DNA of 64,000 bases from positions 938,179 through 1,002,178 of the forward strand of contig CABFPE010000184.1 of assembly GCA_900660155.1 (NCBI GenBank). The letters run 5' to 3'. Origin of the DNA: Hofstenia miamia. Lineage: Eukaryota; Xenacoelomorpha; Acoela; Hofsteniidae. The notes beneath the pieces were generated by a model. That model saw only the letters and a program-made list of their open reading frames with translations. It made no database searches and was not told the DNA's origin. The position numbers and the translations under genes are program-made. Below, in pieces: positions 1 to 10,679 of the stretch; the stretch's first letter is position 1; each line of letters opens with the position of its first letter.

Positions 1-2124
1 TGTTCATAATAAGAAAACGGGAGTATTGTCCACTTAATGAAATAATGATTGATAATAATTAACCCAAAGATTTATTCTGGAACATTCAAATTTATGGCTT
101 TTTATTTGGAAATATTGTTTGAGACAATTCAAATTTTAGTTTATATGGAGCTCGGCAAAAATAAAAAGAGCTAAATAATTGCAAATCGCGAATCCCTGTG
201 TTTAAAAAAAGTAGTTTAATGCAACACTACATAATTGGAGGTTTTTCAATGGATTATTTTCATCAATTGAAAAAGGTTAAGAAAACGGAACATGTTAATA
301 GAGAATAGGGAAAGCAAAGTAGAGTCCTGTACATATGTGAAAGTACTTTCAAGAGAAAAAGCGAGTATTAAATAAATGATAGTTGCTTATGTATGAAAAA
401 AGCTAAGACAGGAAGAGTGTTTCTTATTTTCAAATGGAAGGTTAGATTATATCAGATAGAATGCTTTTAAAGAAAGGCAATTCTGATAATTTCTTAAAAT
501 GTTTATTATAATTTTTTAGTTTTTTAGAATTAATTCATTAACAATGGAGTGGACTTAAGTAATTTAAGTGAATATATATAATAGCAGACTGCAACATTGT
601 ACATAGAAGTTTGGGACCTTAAAATGAATTTTAATATCTTAGATCTAAATTTTATATTATTATATCTTAAAACATATAAAATCAAAACTATGAAATTTGA
701 AGGATACATTAATTCATGTCCATCTTTCCTAAGTACGCCAGTGTCAATTGCAATCTGATAGAACTTGCTGGTCGATGGGTACTATTTGTTTATATAAATC
801 CATTTATGGAAGAAGGCTTAAAAAATTGGCATGAAGTCCTCGTTCACCTTGGTATTATAAAGTTTCTGAAAAGTGAATTTGAGTCTAGATTTTCATTCAG
901 GTATTGCATATCACTAAATTTTTTGCTTGGTAGTTGAGATAGAGACTTTCTCCACACTTATTTCTTCTAATATAGAACAAAAATAGCTAAATTAGAAATT
1001 CTGCATGCAGTGATACCCAGTTAATTAGGATCTAACTGAAAAATTTAGCTGTTTATCAGTTCAAATTATTTTAATGTAAATTTAAACTGTTTTATTCAAA
1101 GAAATCGTTAAAATAACGATATTGTTATAAGAAGTTGTTTTACTCTGAGAATAAGTTTGAAATATACCTTTCAGCATGAACATTAGGAGTTGATGGACGT
1201 AAACAAAATAAAATTATTGCAACCTCTGAAAGTAATCCGCAAAACACTTGAAAACTGATCTCAAATCGTCAATTGTCTGGATACATTTTGGAACGAACCA
1301 AACCTGAATCAAACGTTCTGAATCCCTGAAATGAAAAAGCGTGGTCAATTTTGATGTTAGATTACTCAATTGAATTTCCTGGAATTGGAAAATCTTCAAG
1401 GAAATCTGATACAGTTTAATTTTCATTATCGCCACAATGGCAACCAACCAATAAGAATTCAGCATTACTCCCACACATACACATAATTCAATGTAAAGTA
1501 ACATAGCAAAAAAGAGTTCAAGAACAGTTAAAAAATAGAGTTATATTATTTCTGTTAAAAAAGGTTAATTGATTTTCAGTTAAACCATCGGCTGGAATTA
1601 GCTTTTATTTAACCAAATAGTTAAACTGTTAGTTTAACTGACGAGTTATCTAGGAATTATTGTCTGCCTGTGAGTTTTGCAATATAAAATAAACTGCAGA
1701 AATCACAATAACTTTTATAAGTTCGATTGCCTATCGAAATTTAATTACTTTTAATAATTGGATAAATGAAAATTTAATGAAATCCCTTCCACCATGCACT
1801 TTCGCAATGGCATTAAAAATTTATTTTTCAACATGTCGGGTTTGTGAGAAGTCCCGGATTGTTTTTAATTTAATTTCAAGAGAAACAGTGCGTTAAGTGG
1901 AAAAACAGAAACCAATATCAAAGCCAAATTAACGTCAATAACGTCGCTGAGTTTTATCATTCGTGCATAAAATTGGATTTGGATATGACGTACGTTAAAC
2001 AGTAAAAATAAATAGCGCAAGCCGAAAAGCAAGTTGTTTATCCCTATTGAAAGTTAATTAATCTTATAACAACATGGGCTGGTAAGGTAGCTTAGCAATG
2101 CAAAATTGCAATTTTTCAGTATTT
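1..2124. other. No recognisable gene
   Basis: AT-rich sequence with only short open frames. The frame at 716-937 (+) matches no family I know and has no convincing splice context. The one segment with some exon character lies at 1214-1325 on the minus strand and is listed separately. No repeat or RNA gene was recognised. Confidence 0.6.
1214..1325 (-). other. Possible isolated terminal exon, unknown product
   Basis: On the minus strand a pyrimidine-containing acceptor-like tract ending in TTTCAG is followed by an open stretch of about 36 codons. It contains RLIQVWFVPKCIQTIDDL and stops at 1214. The block is less AT-biased and has a more protein-like composition than its surroundings. The pattern of hydrophobic strand, K-x-x-x-T-I-x-D-L and then a hydrophobic helix loosely recalls small ubiquitin-fold N-terminal domains, but I cannot assign a family. 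An open stretch of this length can occur by chance in 64 kb, so this is only a candidate. Confidence 0.2.
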
Positions 2125-3241
2125 GTGTTGCGGTAAACATTTGCATGCTGGGAATTGCTTAAATGAATTGGTCAAATTCAAGCTCTAATCAAACAGACTA
2201 AACGAAATGAAAATTACAGTAAATTAAGGAATCTGCAATAGCGTGTTTTCAAAATCTTATGAATTTTGCTTAAAATATTCATGTATAACGGATGATTTTT
2301 TAAATGTTAATACCGCTACAAAGCAATGTAACTTACTAAAGACTAAGTTATATACATATATATATATATATATAGTATAAAGTGAATTCACAAATATGTA
2401 AAATAGTAATATGGCATGTTTATGATAGTGAAGTCGGAAATGGGGGATGAGTGGTCCGTAGCCCCTCCAAAATTTCAGAATGAGGATATGGATCCGACGC
2501 CACTCGTTTGTGGAAGATCTAGTTAATTTTAAATTTGTTATCTTCTTTTTGCATAATTAGTTATTACATTTCATTCATGATGGCCAATATAATTTTATCT
2601 GATATACAGTATTACATCTGGATCTCCACAAGTAAATGCTTTTCGGAATTTTGTATGTATTCTTTGTTTTGGCCAGTTTTTCGAAAATTTATAACATTAG
2701 AATTATTTCAATTTTGCTGAAAATTTTAAATGATAAATACAGTGCGGACCCCATTAGTGGGACATTCGAGAAAGCACTAATTAAGCATCTCAAAAATCTA
2801 TTCAGAGTAAAAATGAAATGCTATTCAAACTAAAACGAAAAAACTAATATTTTCTGTAGATGTTGTCTAATTGTGCGTATTTTGACCAAAATACCATTAG
2901 ATCAACTTAGTTGGATTTTCAGCCGAATTATATGATGGTAAAGCTTGTTGAGACGCGTAAAGATACTGCATCCTTTTAACTGATCTTCCTCAACTCAATT
3001 GAACAACAATATGTACACTGGATAAATATGGTTTATGTATTCGTCTAATTGAAACTTTCGACGCTCCTGTAACTCTAGAAATGTCTTTTTGAGTTAGTAG
3101 TCAGCCCCTGCATTTTGCTAATGAAAGCGAAGCAACCGTTCAACAGAAGTATGTGCAATAAAGGTATCAAAAGAAACAAATTGATTTAAATTCATTTAAT
3201 ACCTGCTAAGAAATGCATTAAAATCGCCATAGCGAATTATC
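2125..3241 (+). repeat. 1.1-kb direct duplication, copy 1
   Basis: This stretch is repeated almost exactly at 3243-4359, an offset of 1118 bases. The copies are separated only by a single N at 3242. The clearest difference is in the (TA)n tract around 2350-2375, which is longer and purer here. There is also a g/t difference near the right end. The 61- and 65-codon open frames inside (2535-2720 and 2636-2833) recur identically in copy 2. They resemble no known protein and look like by-products of duplicated non-coding DNA. Confidence 0.95.
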
Positions 3242-3242
3242 N

Positions 3243-4359
3243 GTGTTGCGGTAAACATTTGCATGCTGGGAATTGCTTAAATGAATTGGTCAAATTCAAG
3301 CTCTAATCAAACAGACTAAACGAAATGAAAATTACAGTAAATTAAGGAATCTGCAATAGCGTGTTTTCAAAATCTTATGAATTTTGCTTAAAATATTCAT
3401 GTATAACGGATGATTTTTTAAATGTTAATACCGCTACAAAGCAATGTAACTTACTAAAGACTATTATATAAGTTATATACACATATAATATAGTATAAAG
3501 TGAATTCACAAATATGTAAAATAGTAATATGGCATGTTTATGATAGTGAAGTCGGAAATGGGGGATGAGTGGTCCGTAGCCCCTCCAAAATTTCAGAATG
3601 AGGATATGGATCCGACGCCACTCGTTTGTGGAAGATCTAGTTAATTTTAAATTTGTTATCTTCTTTTTGCATAATTAGTTATTACATTTCATTCATGATG
3701 GCCAATATAATTTTATCTGATATACAGTATTACATCTGGATCTCCACAAGTAAATGCTTTTCGGAATTTTGTATGTATTCTTTGTTTTGGCCAGTTTTTC
3801 GAAAATTTATAACATTAGAATTATTTCAATTTTGCTGAAAATTTTAAATGATAAATACAGTGCGGACCCCATTAGTGGGACATTCGAGAAAGCACTAATT
3901 AAGCATCTCAAAAATCTATTCAGAGTAAAAATGAAATGCTATTCAAACTAAAACGAAAAAACTAATATTTTCTGTAGATGTTGTCTAATTGTGCGTATTT
4001 TGACCAAAATACCATTAGATCAACTTAGTTGGATTTTCAGCCGAATTATATGATGGTAAAGCTTGTTGAGACGCGTAAAGATACTGCATCCTTTTAACTG
4101 ATCTTCCTCAACTCAATTGAACAACAATATGTACACTGGATAAATATGGTTTATGTATTCGTCTAATTGAAACTTTCGACGCTCCTGTAACTCTAGAAAT
4201 GTCTTTTTGAGTTAGTAGTCAGCCCCTGCATTTTGCTAATGAAAGCGAAGCAACCGTTCAACAGAAGTATGTGCAATAAAGGTATCAAAAGAAACAAATT
4301 GATTTAAATTCATTTAATACCTGCTAAGAAATGCATTAAAATCTCCATAGCGAATTATC
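3243..4359 (+). repeat. 1.1-kb direct duplication, copy 2
   Basis: Near-identical second copy of 2125-3241. It begins directly after the single N at 3242 and runs on into unique sequence at about 4360. The microsatellite differs from copy 1: an interrupted TATATACACATATAATA tract replaces the longer (TA)n. That is what two alleles of one locus would look like if a scaffolder placed them in series. A genuine recent tandem duplication is the alternative. Confidence 0.95.
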
Positions 4360-4889
4360 GCTTTGCACAAGGCTTTATAGTAGGTCTTGCTTTGCCCCAA
4401 TTAACATGACCGGAACTGTAGTTCTTTGACTGATTGTATTCAGCCTGGCATAGATTATCTACAAATTAAATAATGGATCAAGTGTTCATAATTGAACAAA
4501 CTTAGTTATTTCAAAAGAGCACTTTTACATAGGATGACTGGAAAATCTAAAAAATTTATCAATGTAAAACTTATGTTAAGTTACTATTATGCGGGAATAT
4601 TGAATATCATTCCTGACATTGATCTAAGAGACATTCTTCAGTGATGCACTCCAGATGCCATTTTTTAATTTTTGCGAAACAAAATCATTAAATTTCACAT
4701 CATTGTATATTAATTTACACATTTACTTTGACTAATTTCGATAATACCAACATTAATTTTAATATTTTCTAAAAATTTTCTTTATTCTTTAGATGACCAA
4801 ATGATAAATGGGTTTTTCCAAAATTGATTTTCAATTTGTATATTAATACACTTAGAAAAGTCATTCGTGTTGTTAACAAGGATGCAACA
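4360..4889. other. No recognisable gene
   Basis: AT-rich unique sequence after the duplicated block. No exon, repeat or element end was recognised. Confidence 0.5.
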
Positions 4890-5232
4890 ATTTGAATTTC
4901 CTGGCCCCACAGGAAATTTCTAGTCACATCACAAATCCCCACAGGACCCACAGGTTTTCTCAAATAGCACCAGAAAATCCCACAGAAAGATTTTGCACAA
5001 GAAATGTGTGCGCCACCGGAAAATTCTGGGCCCATTCAGTCACTTCAAAATCAATCCTCGCTTTGCCCTGCTTCATCGATTGATTGCGAGATTAGATCCT
5101 GAGTAGTGAACATTTCGACCGTTTTCATAAGGCAAAGCACAAATATTTTACAACTATTCAGCAGTTTATTAGAAACAAAAAATGCAAACAAAATAACAAC
5201 GACATAACATCATAACAAACATAAAAAATCAC

Positions 5233-5400
5233 CTAATCGCATTCCATATCATCACTACCATGAGCATCAACACACTGATCTTCAGAAATGGTCTGACTGC
5301 CAGCACTAAGAACAATAATCACATTATACAATTTGCGCAGTTCATTCAGCCTTTCATTTGCTATTTGATAAATCATTGATTTTAAAATAATTGGTTGCAT
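5233..5400 (-). CDS. Short ORF (55 codons), possible C-terminal fragment, unknown
   Basis: The minus-strand frame starts at ATG 5400 and stops at 5233. Upstream it stays open for a few codons (LRRR). It encodes a basic/hydrophobic first half (MQPIILKSMIYQIANERLNE) and an acidic end (SEDQC-VDAHGSDDMECD). That composition suggests the tail of a larger protein rather than a complete gene. Its position inside the GC-richer repeat cluster makes a transposase remnant the simplest idea, but no catalytic motif is present and I do not recognise the family. Confidence 0.25.
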   Translation of the reverse strand: MQPIILKSMIYQIANERLNELRKLYNVIIVLSAGSQTISEDQCVDAHGSDDMECD

Positions 5401-5473
5401 TCTTCGACGCAACGTCGGCAGTATATATATATAGGATTAGGGTCTCGCCTTTTGGCCAAAACATGTTTATATA

Positions 5474-5518
5474 CAGTATAATCCACTTATTACAAGTTCC
5501 CTTTTTACTACGAGTAAC
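5474..5518 (+). repeat. Possible pogo/Tigger-like terminal repeat remnant
   Basis: Starting CAGTATAATCCACTTATTAC after a TATA context, this stretch resembles the general style of pogo/Tigger-type termini: CAGT start, TA target, then alternating pyrimidine/purine text. No matching inverted copy was found within several kilobases, so the call is tentative. Confidence 0.2.
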
Positions 5519-5565
5519 ATTTTTAAACACACAAATCCCCACAGGACCCATAACCCACACTATTT

Positions 5566-5603
5566 GGACCCACACCACACCGCATGTGGTGTCGTGTGGG
5601 TCC
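5566..5603. repeat. 38-base GC-rich palindrome (hairpin)
   Basis: The arms GGACCCACAC and GTGTGGGTCC are perfectly complementary. The inner parts ACACC and GGTGT also pair around a central CAT-G. Seventeen of nineteen positions pair. Such a strong GC-rich fold is unusual in this AT-rich DNA and could be a transposon-internal or terminal structure. Confidence 0.7.
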
Positions 5604-5640
5604 ATGCGGGTTGTCGGCTGTGCGTTTGCATCTCTGGTAG

Positions 5641-6889
5641 TTAAAAGTTTTTCAAATATTTTTTATAAGAGTTGTGTTTTGTTAATTGGTCAGTCGTTCG
5701 CTGAATCTATCCGGTATCCTTTCTTGCATACTCTACACTTATCAACTTATCACTTACCTCAGATCTTCTTCGGAAGTGGCTCTTTATTTTTCCCACCTTT
5801 CTGCTTCGAAATTTACGATGTACAATCTATCCACATCTAAGTTTAAGTCAATAGTAATAAAATTAGGAAGATGAAGAATAATTACAAGTGTGTGACCTCC
5901 TATATTTCAACAGACTCGAATAAAAATATTATATAAAATATCTTTGATTTCATTATACCTCCGTACGAAGAGTCGCTTTAGAACAGATACTAAAAAGCTG
6001 ATTAGATCTTGAAAATTATTTAAAATCCAACATCACATTTCAATTTTAATAGAATTATATTGTTAGCTAACTATGTACAATTACCTAAAGTAACTAATTG
6101 AATGACAATTAGAAGAAAGTAAAAAATTATTTGAATAAAGTTTTCTGGAGATATTTTGCAAATGAATAATTTTATTGTGTGCTTTTGTAATATTTCATTT
6201 AATTTTTATTAGTTGCTCTTTTTATTGTATTTGATGTGTAATCCGATTACTTATAAATATCTATGCAAACATTTAGAATTAATTAAATGAAATAATGGGG
6301 TGTTAGTAGAGATTATAACAATATATATATATATATATTAAACTTTCATTTCGAAGTGAACTAATTAATTCATAATAACAAATAAAATATGAAAAGCAGT
6401 GCATTGACCGGCCTTTCTAATATTGTAAGTAAATGAATTTATTAAGAATTTTTGGAATTAAGAAATTTACTTAATTCTTTTGTTAAATCATTAAAAATGT
6501 CAGCTCCTCTTGAGAAAACCCTCATAATGCCATATCTATTTTTTATTATTTGTGTTTTTATGTACTGTGAGTGTCTTTTGCTGAATCTAAGATTTTGGTT
6601 TAGGAGTGAACGCGGAAACATGATATTTGTTGACGATACTATTCTAACGAAGTACCATAAAATTAAATGGCTACATAATTTGTGGCTTTCATGATTTTCA
6701 AGTCAGCATAGTATTTATATTTAGGAAATTGCATAAATTGTGCAATTTTGCATCCAATTCGATTATTCAATTTATTACAGAATTTAATTTTTTTCCCAAT
6801 AGAGCATTAATCAATAGCCTACTATTCTGTATGTTTATCTTCTAGTATATTTAATTAAGAAATCTTGTGACAATCATTTTGAAGATTTT
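5641..6889. other. No recognisable gene
   Basis: AT-rich sequence with a short (TA)n run at about 6321-6340. The open frame at 6452-6694 (+) has a hydrophobic stretch but no family resemblance and no support beyond its length. Confidence 0.5.
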
Positions 6890-7592
6890 CTAATGGTTGA
6901 ATTAATTAAAAATGAATTGGGACCACGAGGTGAAACCAAAAGAAAAGGCCCTCAGTCCCCGGCAGGCCTTAATGGTCAGAAGGTGCGAAGAATCTCCAGT
7001 CAGGTGGACTCCACAATCGGGTGTGTGGACTCAAGAAGTGGCAGTATAGGATCCACACAGACCAATGGACAACGGCACAAGTGGACAGATGAGCAGAACA
7101 GGACAGCATTGGAGTGTTACAGAAAAAGCAGGCCAGATGAGAGGTGTTACAGGAAGAGAATGTTGGAAGAATGGAGGAAGGGAGGAATGGGATTAGAAGT
7201 TACAGAGCAGAGGCTTGCAGGACAAGTGCGAAAGTTACAGTTGGATGAGAGTAGGGGGAAAAGAAGAGTTGACATAGCAGTACCAAAGGACAAAATGTAG
7301 AAAGGAAGGAGAAAGAGAAGATAGACAAGTACAGAGAGTTAGCAGAGGAAATAGAAAGGCTGTGGAACTTAAAAAAAGTTTAAGTAGTTTCTGGTAGTAG
7401 TAGGAGCAGTGAGTAAGAAGCATACGAGATACTTGGAAGAGTTGGGAGTACCAACGTGGGGAGGGGCAGTAGCACAAAAGCTACAGCTAGAGTCCTGAGG
7501 AAAACTCTCAGACTCTCTGGGAACTGGTGCGTTCCACGAGCTGAAAGGGATACCAGCATAAGCTGTGCGAAGTAAGAATAATAATAATATAA
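6890..7592 (+). mobile_element. RTE-like LINE remnant with internal deletion (RT lost)
   Basis: The first part encodes a SANT/Myb-like segment (KWTDEQNRTALECYRKSRPD ... CYRKRMLEEW ... VTEQRLAGQVRKL) of the kind found at the N-terminus of an invertebrate LINE ORF. It runs directly into VDIAVPKDK, then, after a stop at 7298, EKEKIDKYRELAEEIERLW and VVPVVVGAVSKK, which are typical of the extreme C-terminus of the same LINE type. The whole reverse transcriptase between them is absent. The 3' end (GGAACTGGTGCGTTCC through GGGATACCAGCAT) is followed by a short (AAT)n tail at 7575-7591. A diverged copy of that 3' end lies inverted at 57467-57565. Family knowledge suggests the SANT segment binds nucleic acid. 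The element is dead. Confidence 0.7.
6893..7300 (+). pseudogene. SANT/Myb-like LINE ORF fragment fused to C-terminal tail
   Basis: Open frame of 135 codons. Residues about 62-105 form the SANT-like block, with the aromatic W of KWTDEQ and the conserved CY-x-x-S-x-P spacing. Residues about 118-135 (GKRRVDIAVPKDKM) already belong to the tail that normally follows the RT domain, so the frame crosses an internal deletion. A stop at 7298-7300 cuts off the rest of the tail, which is still readable downstream to about 7500. The flanks are AT-rich; this block is distinctly richer in G+C, as expected for an inserted element. Confidence 0.6.
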
Positions 7593-8729
7593 AGCCTAAG
7601 AGATTGCATCAAAAAATGGTATATTTAAGGAAGTTATAAAAATGCAGATATAAAAATTAGTTTACTTCCAAAAACGTTCGATCATAACGTTTTGATTATT
7701 AATCAAATATCCTTCTAAAGATTAAATCGATACTGAATATATTTTGATGACTCACGTCAAAAAATTAAAAGCTGCGTTATTGTTGAATTCCATTTATTAA
7801 GTTAGACTAATTATTTATACAGTTTTATAGGACTTCAATAAGCATTTTGCTACAGCTTAAAATTAATATCGTTGACATCATTTCTTCACAAGTAGTTAAA
7901 TTAGAAGACAACACAACGGTATCTGTCAAAAGAGATAGGGCTAAGGATTTTTCAATAATGAAAAACTTTTCAAAATTATTGTAAATAGATCATTCTACCA
8001 CATCTATTTTTGATGCAAAATTCATTTAACTGCATTGTTACTATCCATTAGTATCTATTATATTCTTGTAGCATGCCTCACCCACTTTTTTAGCATTCCA
8101 TAAATCCTGTATTTTTCTAATGTCAATTTGTAATTATATGATTTATCCAAAAATTTTTGTATTTTTTACTTTTTATTTTTTTTGAAATCTGAATCATATG
8201 TAATCAATCCATAAGGAATTTTAGTTAAAAATCAATTTCTAAGGCCTCCATTAAAACATCCCGCGCCAAACGGTGTGTCATTATTATTACTTTTAGCTTG
8301 TGTGCAAAACAAAGTATGCGATAACAGTAAACATATCAAAGTCAGTGCGCATAAACACCGTTGTTTTTGGGCTTATGTTAATTTTTTATTTTCAGGTTAA
8401 TAAATTTAAATATTATTAAGTCTCCTACTTAAGTAAATTAATTATTTGATTTTTATGTTCAACTAATTGCTTTAATATTGATTTATTTATTTATGAAATA
8501 AATCATTTTTTTATATACTTCTGTTTTTACCAAGTTATTTTATTTGTTATAATAACAGCAATGTTTAGCTTAAAAGATTCATTCCTAATAAGAAAACTAA
8601 AAATTCAATATATAATAGTTCATTGAAGTAAAAATTATGAATTTTAATTTTCTTATTTTATTAAAGAGAATGATTTGCTTGGTAAAAAATTCCTTGTCGG
8701 AATGATATTGTAAGCATATTGCAAGGTCA

Positions 8730-8734
<5 letters not shown>
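7593..8734. other. No recognisable gene
   Basis: AT-rich, no supported exon, RNA gene or element end seen. Confidence 0.5.
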
Positions 8735-8768
<34 letters not shown>

Positions 8769-8866
8769 TACATATATATACATATATATATATANNNNNN
8801 NNNNNNNNNNNNNNNNNNNNNNNNNNNNNNNNNNNNNNNNNNNNNNNNNNNNNNNNNNNNNNNNNN

Positions 8867-8902
<36 letters not shown>
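8735..8902. repeat. (TA)n microsatellite containing an assembly gap
   Basis: Long (TA)n with occasional TACATA units, interrupted by 72 Ns at 8795-8866. The true length is therefore unknown. Open frames of alternating Y and I here are artefacts. Confidence 0.97.
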
Positions 8903-8906
<4 letters not shown>

Positions 8907-10355
8907 GTCCTCGCTAAATATACTACAGTACTTTTTTAATTTTTTGCACAAAGGTTGTATTTATTGACATTATTATGTATCGACTCTAAATGCATACAAT
9001 TTCTAAAATTAAAGAATGCTTCAAAGTAACTGGGTTATATTCTCATCTTAGGTGTAGTGATGAATGAACACAATGTGGTTCAAATTGGGGAATATCTTGC
9101 TTTTCCGCAGAGAGATATTTGTTTTTTCAATCATGATATTTTTGTATGAAGATTTTGCTTTTTTGCTTTATAATTCAAAGTGTTTCTTAATTTATGAAAT
9201 CTTGCGGAATTTGTAGCCTAGCTAGAAGTGTTGAAACAATTCAACTGTGACAATCTTGTTGCGATAACAGAACTACATTAATGAAAAATTCATTCTTTTG
9301 CTGGGTACCTCCCGCAGGCAATTCCTGCTGCCACCCGATACAATTGTGATTACTGTTCAACTTTCCGCACTTTTTGATATTTATAAAAGTTTTAGTATTT
9401 CAATTTATACGTTCCATTAGACCCAACTAATTGTACAAATCAAAATTATTTTCTTAGAATCTTGTAAGCAATTTAATACGCTTGTCGGTACTAAAAAAAC
9501 TCGAGAAAAAAACGTTTTTTCTAGTAGTTGGATGTATTCATTACATATTCATAAACATTGAACAAACGTTTTTGCCTAAATGATTGTTTTAACCAGTATG
9601 TTTAACAGAGCTACCGGGCACTCGTTTCTTCCACTTTGTACTTGAAATCTCAAGAAATGCAACTCTCCTGTTTTGATCGATACTCATGCGCATTCATTTT
9701 GAGGAGGTAATAGAATTCCATTAACCCTCTTTTTGTTGGGCTTTTTTGCATAGGTCGATTATTTTCCTTAACAACGATCCAATCGCTTTGAAATTTGGCA
9801 GGCATCTTCTCTTAACATAGTCCATTAAATACAAATAGTTATGTTGTATATTTTAGCATTTTTTGCTTTCATCAGCATTTTTAAAGACGATATCAGCAAA
9901 ATATATCATTTCTTATAAAATCACACTGATACAGTGGAGCATCTTTAAAAATTAAAAATATTTCTAATTTTAGAATCTTAAAATTGTTAAATGTTTATTT
10001 ATCTATGCTTTGAACAATTTGTTTGTTAAAAATTTGCATAATTTATTTTGAGATTATCGTTTCCAGAATTTCTGGCGACTGCTCCAGCATTATACATCAT
10101 AAAGTTCAGTTTATCTATGTAAATTTCGTGTTTACTTTGGATGAAATAGTCTATTAGAGTTCGTTATCACTTTGAAATATTTTGGTGCGTAATGATAATA
10201 ATTAGTATAAGTTAAACTAGTATCGTGCTCAATGTGTGTTCGTAGTCTAAGCAATGGCTCGAGCAAGAGTACATGGAATTTCTCACTCCACACTCCTGTA
10301 CTAAACATCGATTTTGATTGCTTAAATACAAAAACTTTATAAGCAATTCAAAAAG
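8903..10355. other. No recognisable gene
   Basis: AT-rich sequence. A small hairpin (AGAAAAAA against TTTTTTCT around 9505-9520) is the only structure seen. Confidence 0.5.
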
Positions 10356-10494
10356 ATTACAAATAATGGTGATGAGATGCATTTTCACTATCCATTTATT
10401 CAATATTTTGAAAAAATTATTCAATATTTTGAAAAATTACAAATAATGGTGATGAGATGCATTTTCACTATCCATTTATTCAATATTTTGAAAA
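10356..10494. repeat. 80-bp tandem duplication (1.7 copies)
   Basis: The stretch starting ATTACAAATAATGGTGATGA at 10356 recurs at 10436, with no visible change over 59 bases. Within the first unit TTATTCAATATTTTGAAAA is itself repeated, so slippage at this inner repeat probably produced the duplication. Confidence 0.9.
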
Positions 10495-10679
10495 TTTTGT
10501 GAGCTTTGCCCCGCTTTGGTAACTTACTTTGATCAGAAAACCTGTGCGTAAGCCCCTCAATACTAATGTCATGCAAGAATTTTTATTATCACGCTCTGAC
10601 ATTCAGGTACCTTAAATTAATAGTGATTCAAATGGTATTTTCTCGGATACTCGGATGATACTTTGACCTCATTATCTGA

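Larger units (their letters stand above)
4890..5640. repeat. GC-richer repeat cluster with 21-bp direct repeats
   Basis: A 21-base string containing AATCCCCACAGGACCC occurs at 4930-4950 and again at 5530-5550. Related CCCCACAGG and CCCACAG words recur at about 4905, 4948 and 4977. Composition is clearly higher in G+C than the flanks. The cluster surrounds a short minus-strand open frame (5233-5400) and a 38-base palindrome (5566-5603). This looks like sub-terminal repeats of a decayed DNA transposon, but no complete pair of ends could be defined. Confidence 0.5.

Noticed and set aside
2535-3951. Duplicated 61- and 65-codon frames as paralogous small genes
   Set aside because: They are identical because the whole 1.1-kb block is duplicated, silent and non-silent sites alike. 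There is no domain, and the N between copies points to assembly.
8719-8951. Frames of alternating Y and I
   Set aside because: (TA)n microsatellite with Ns.
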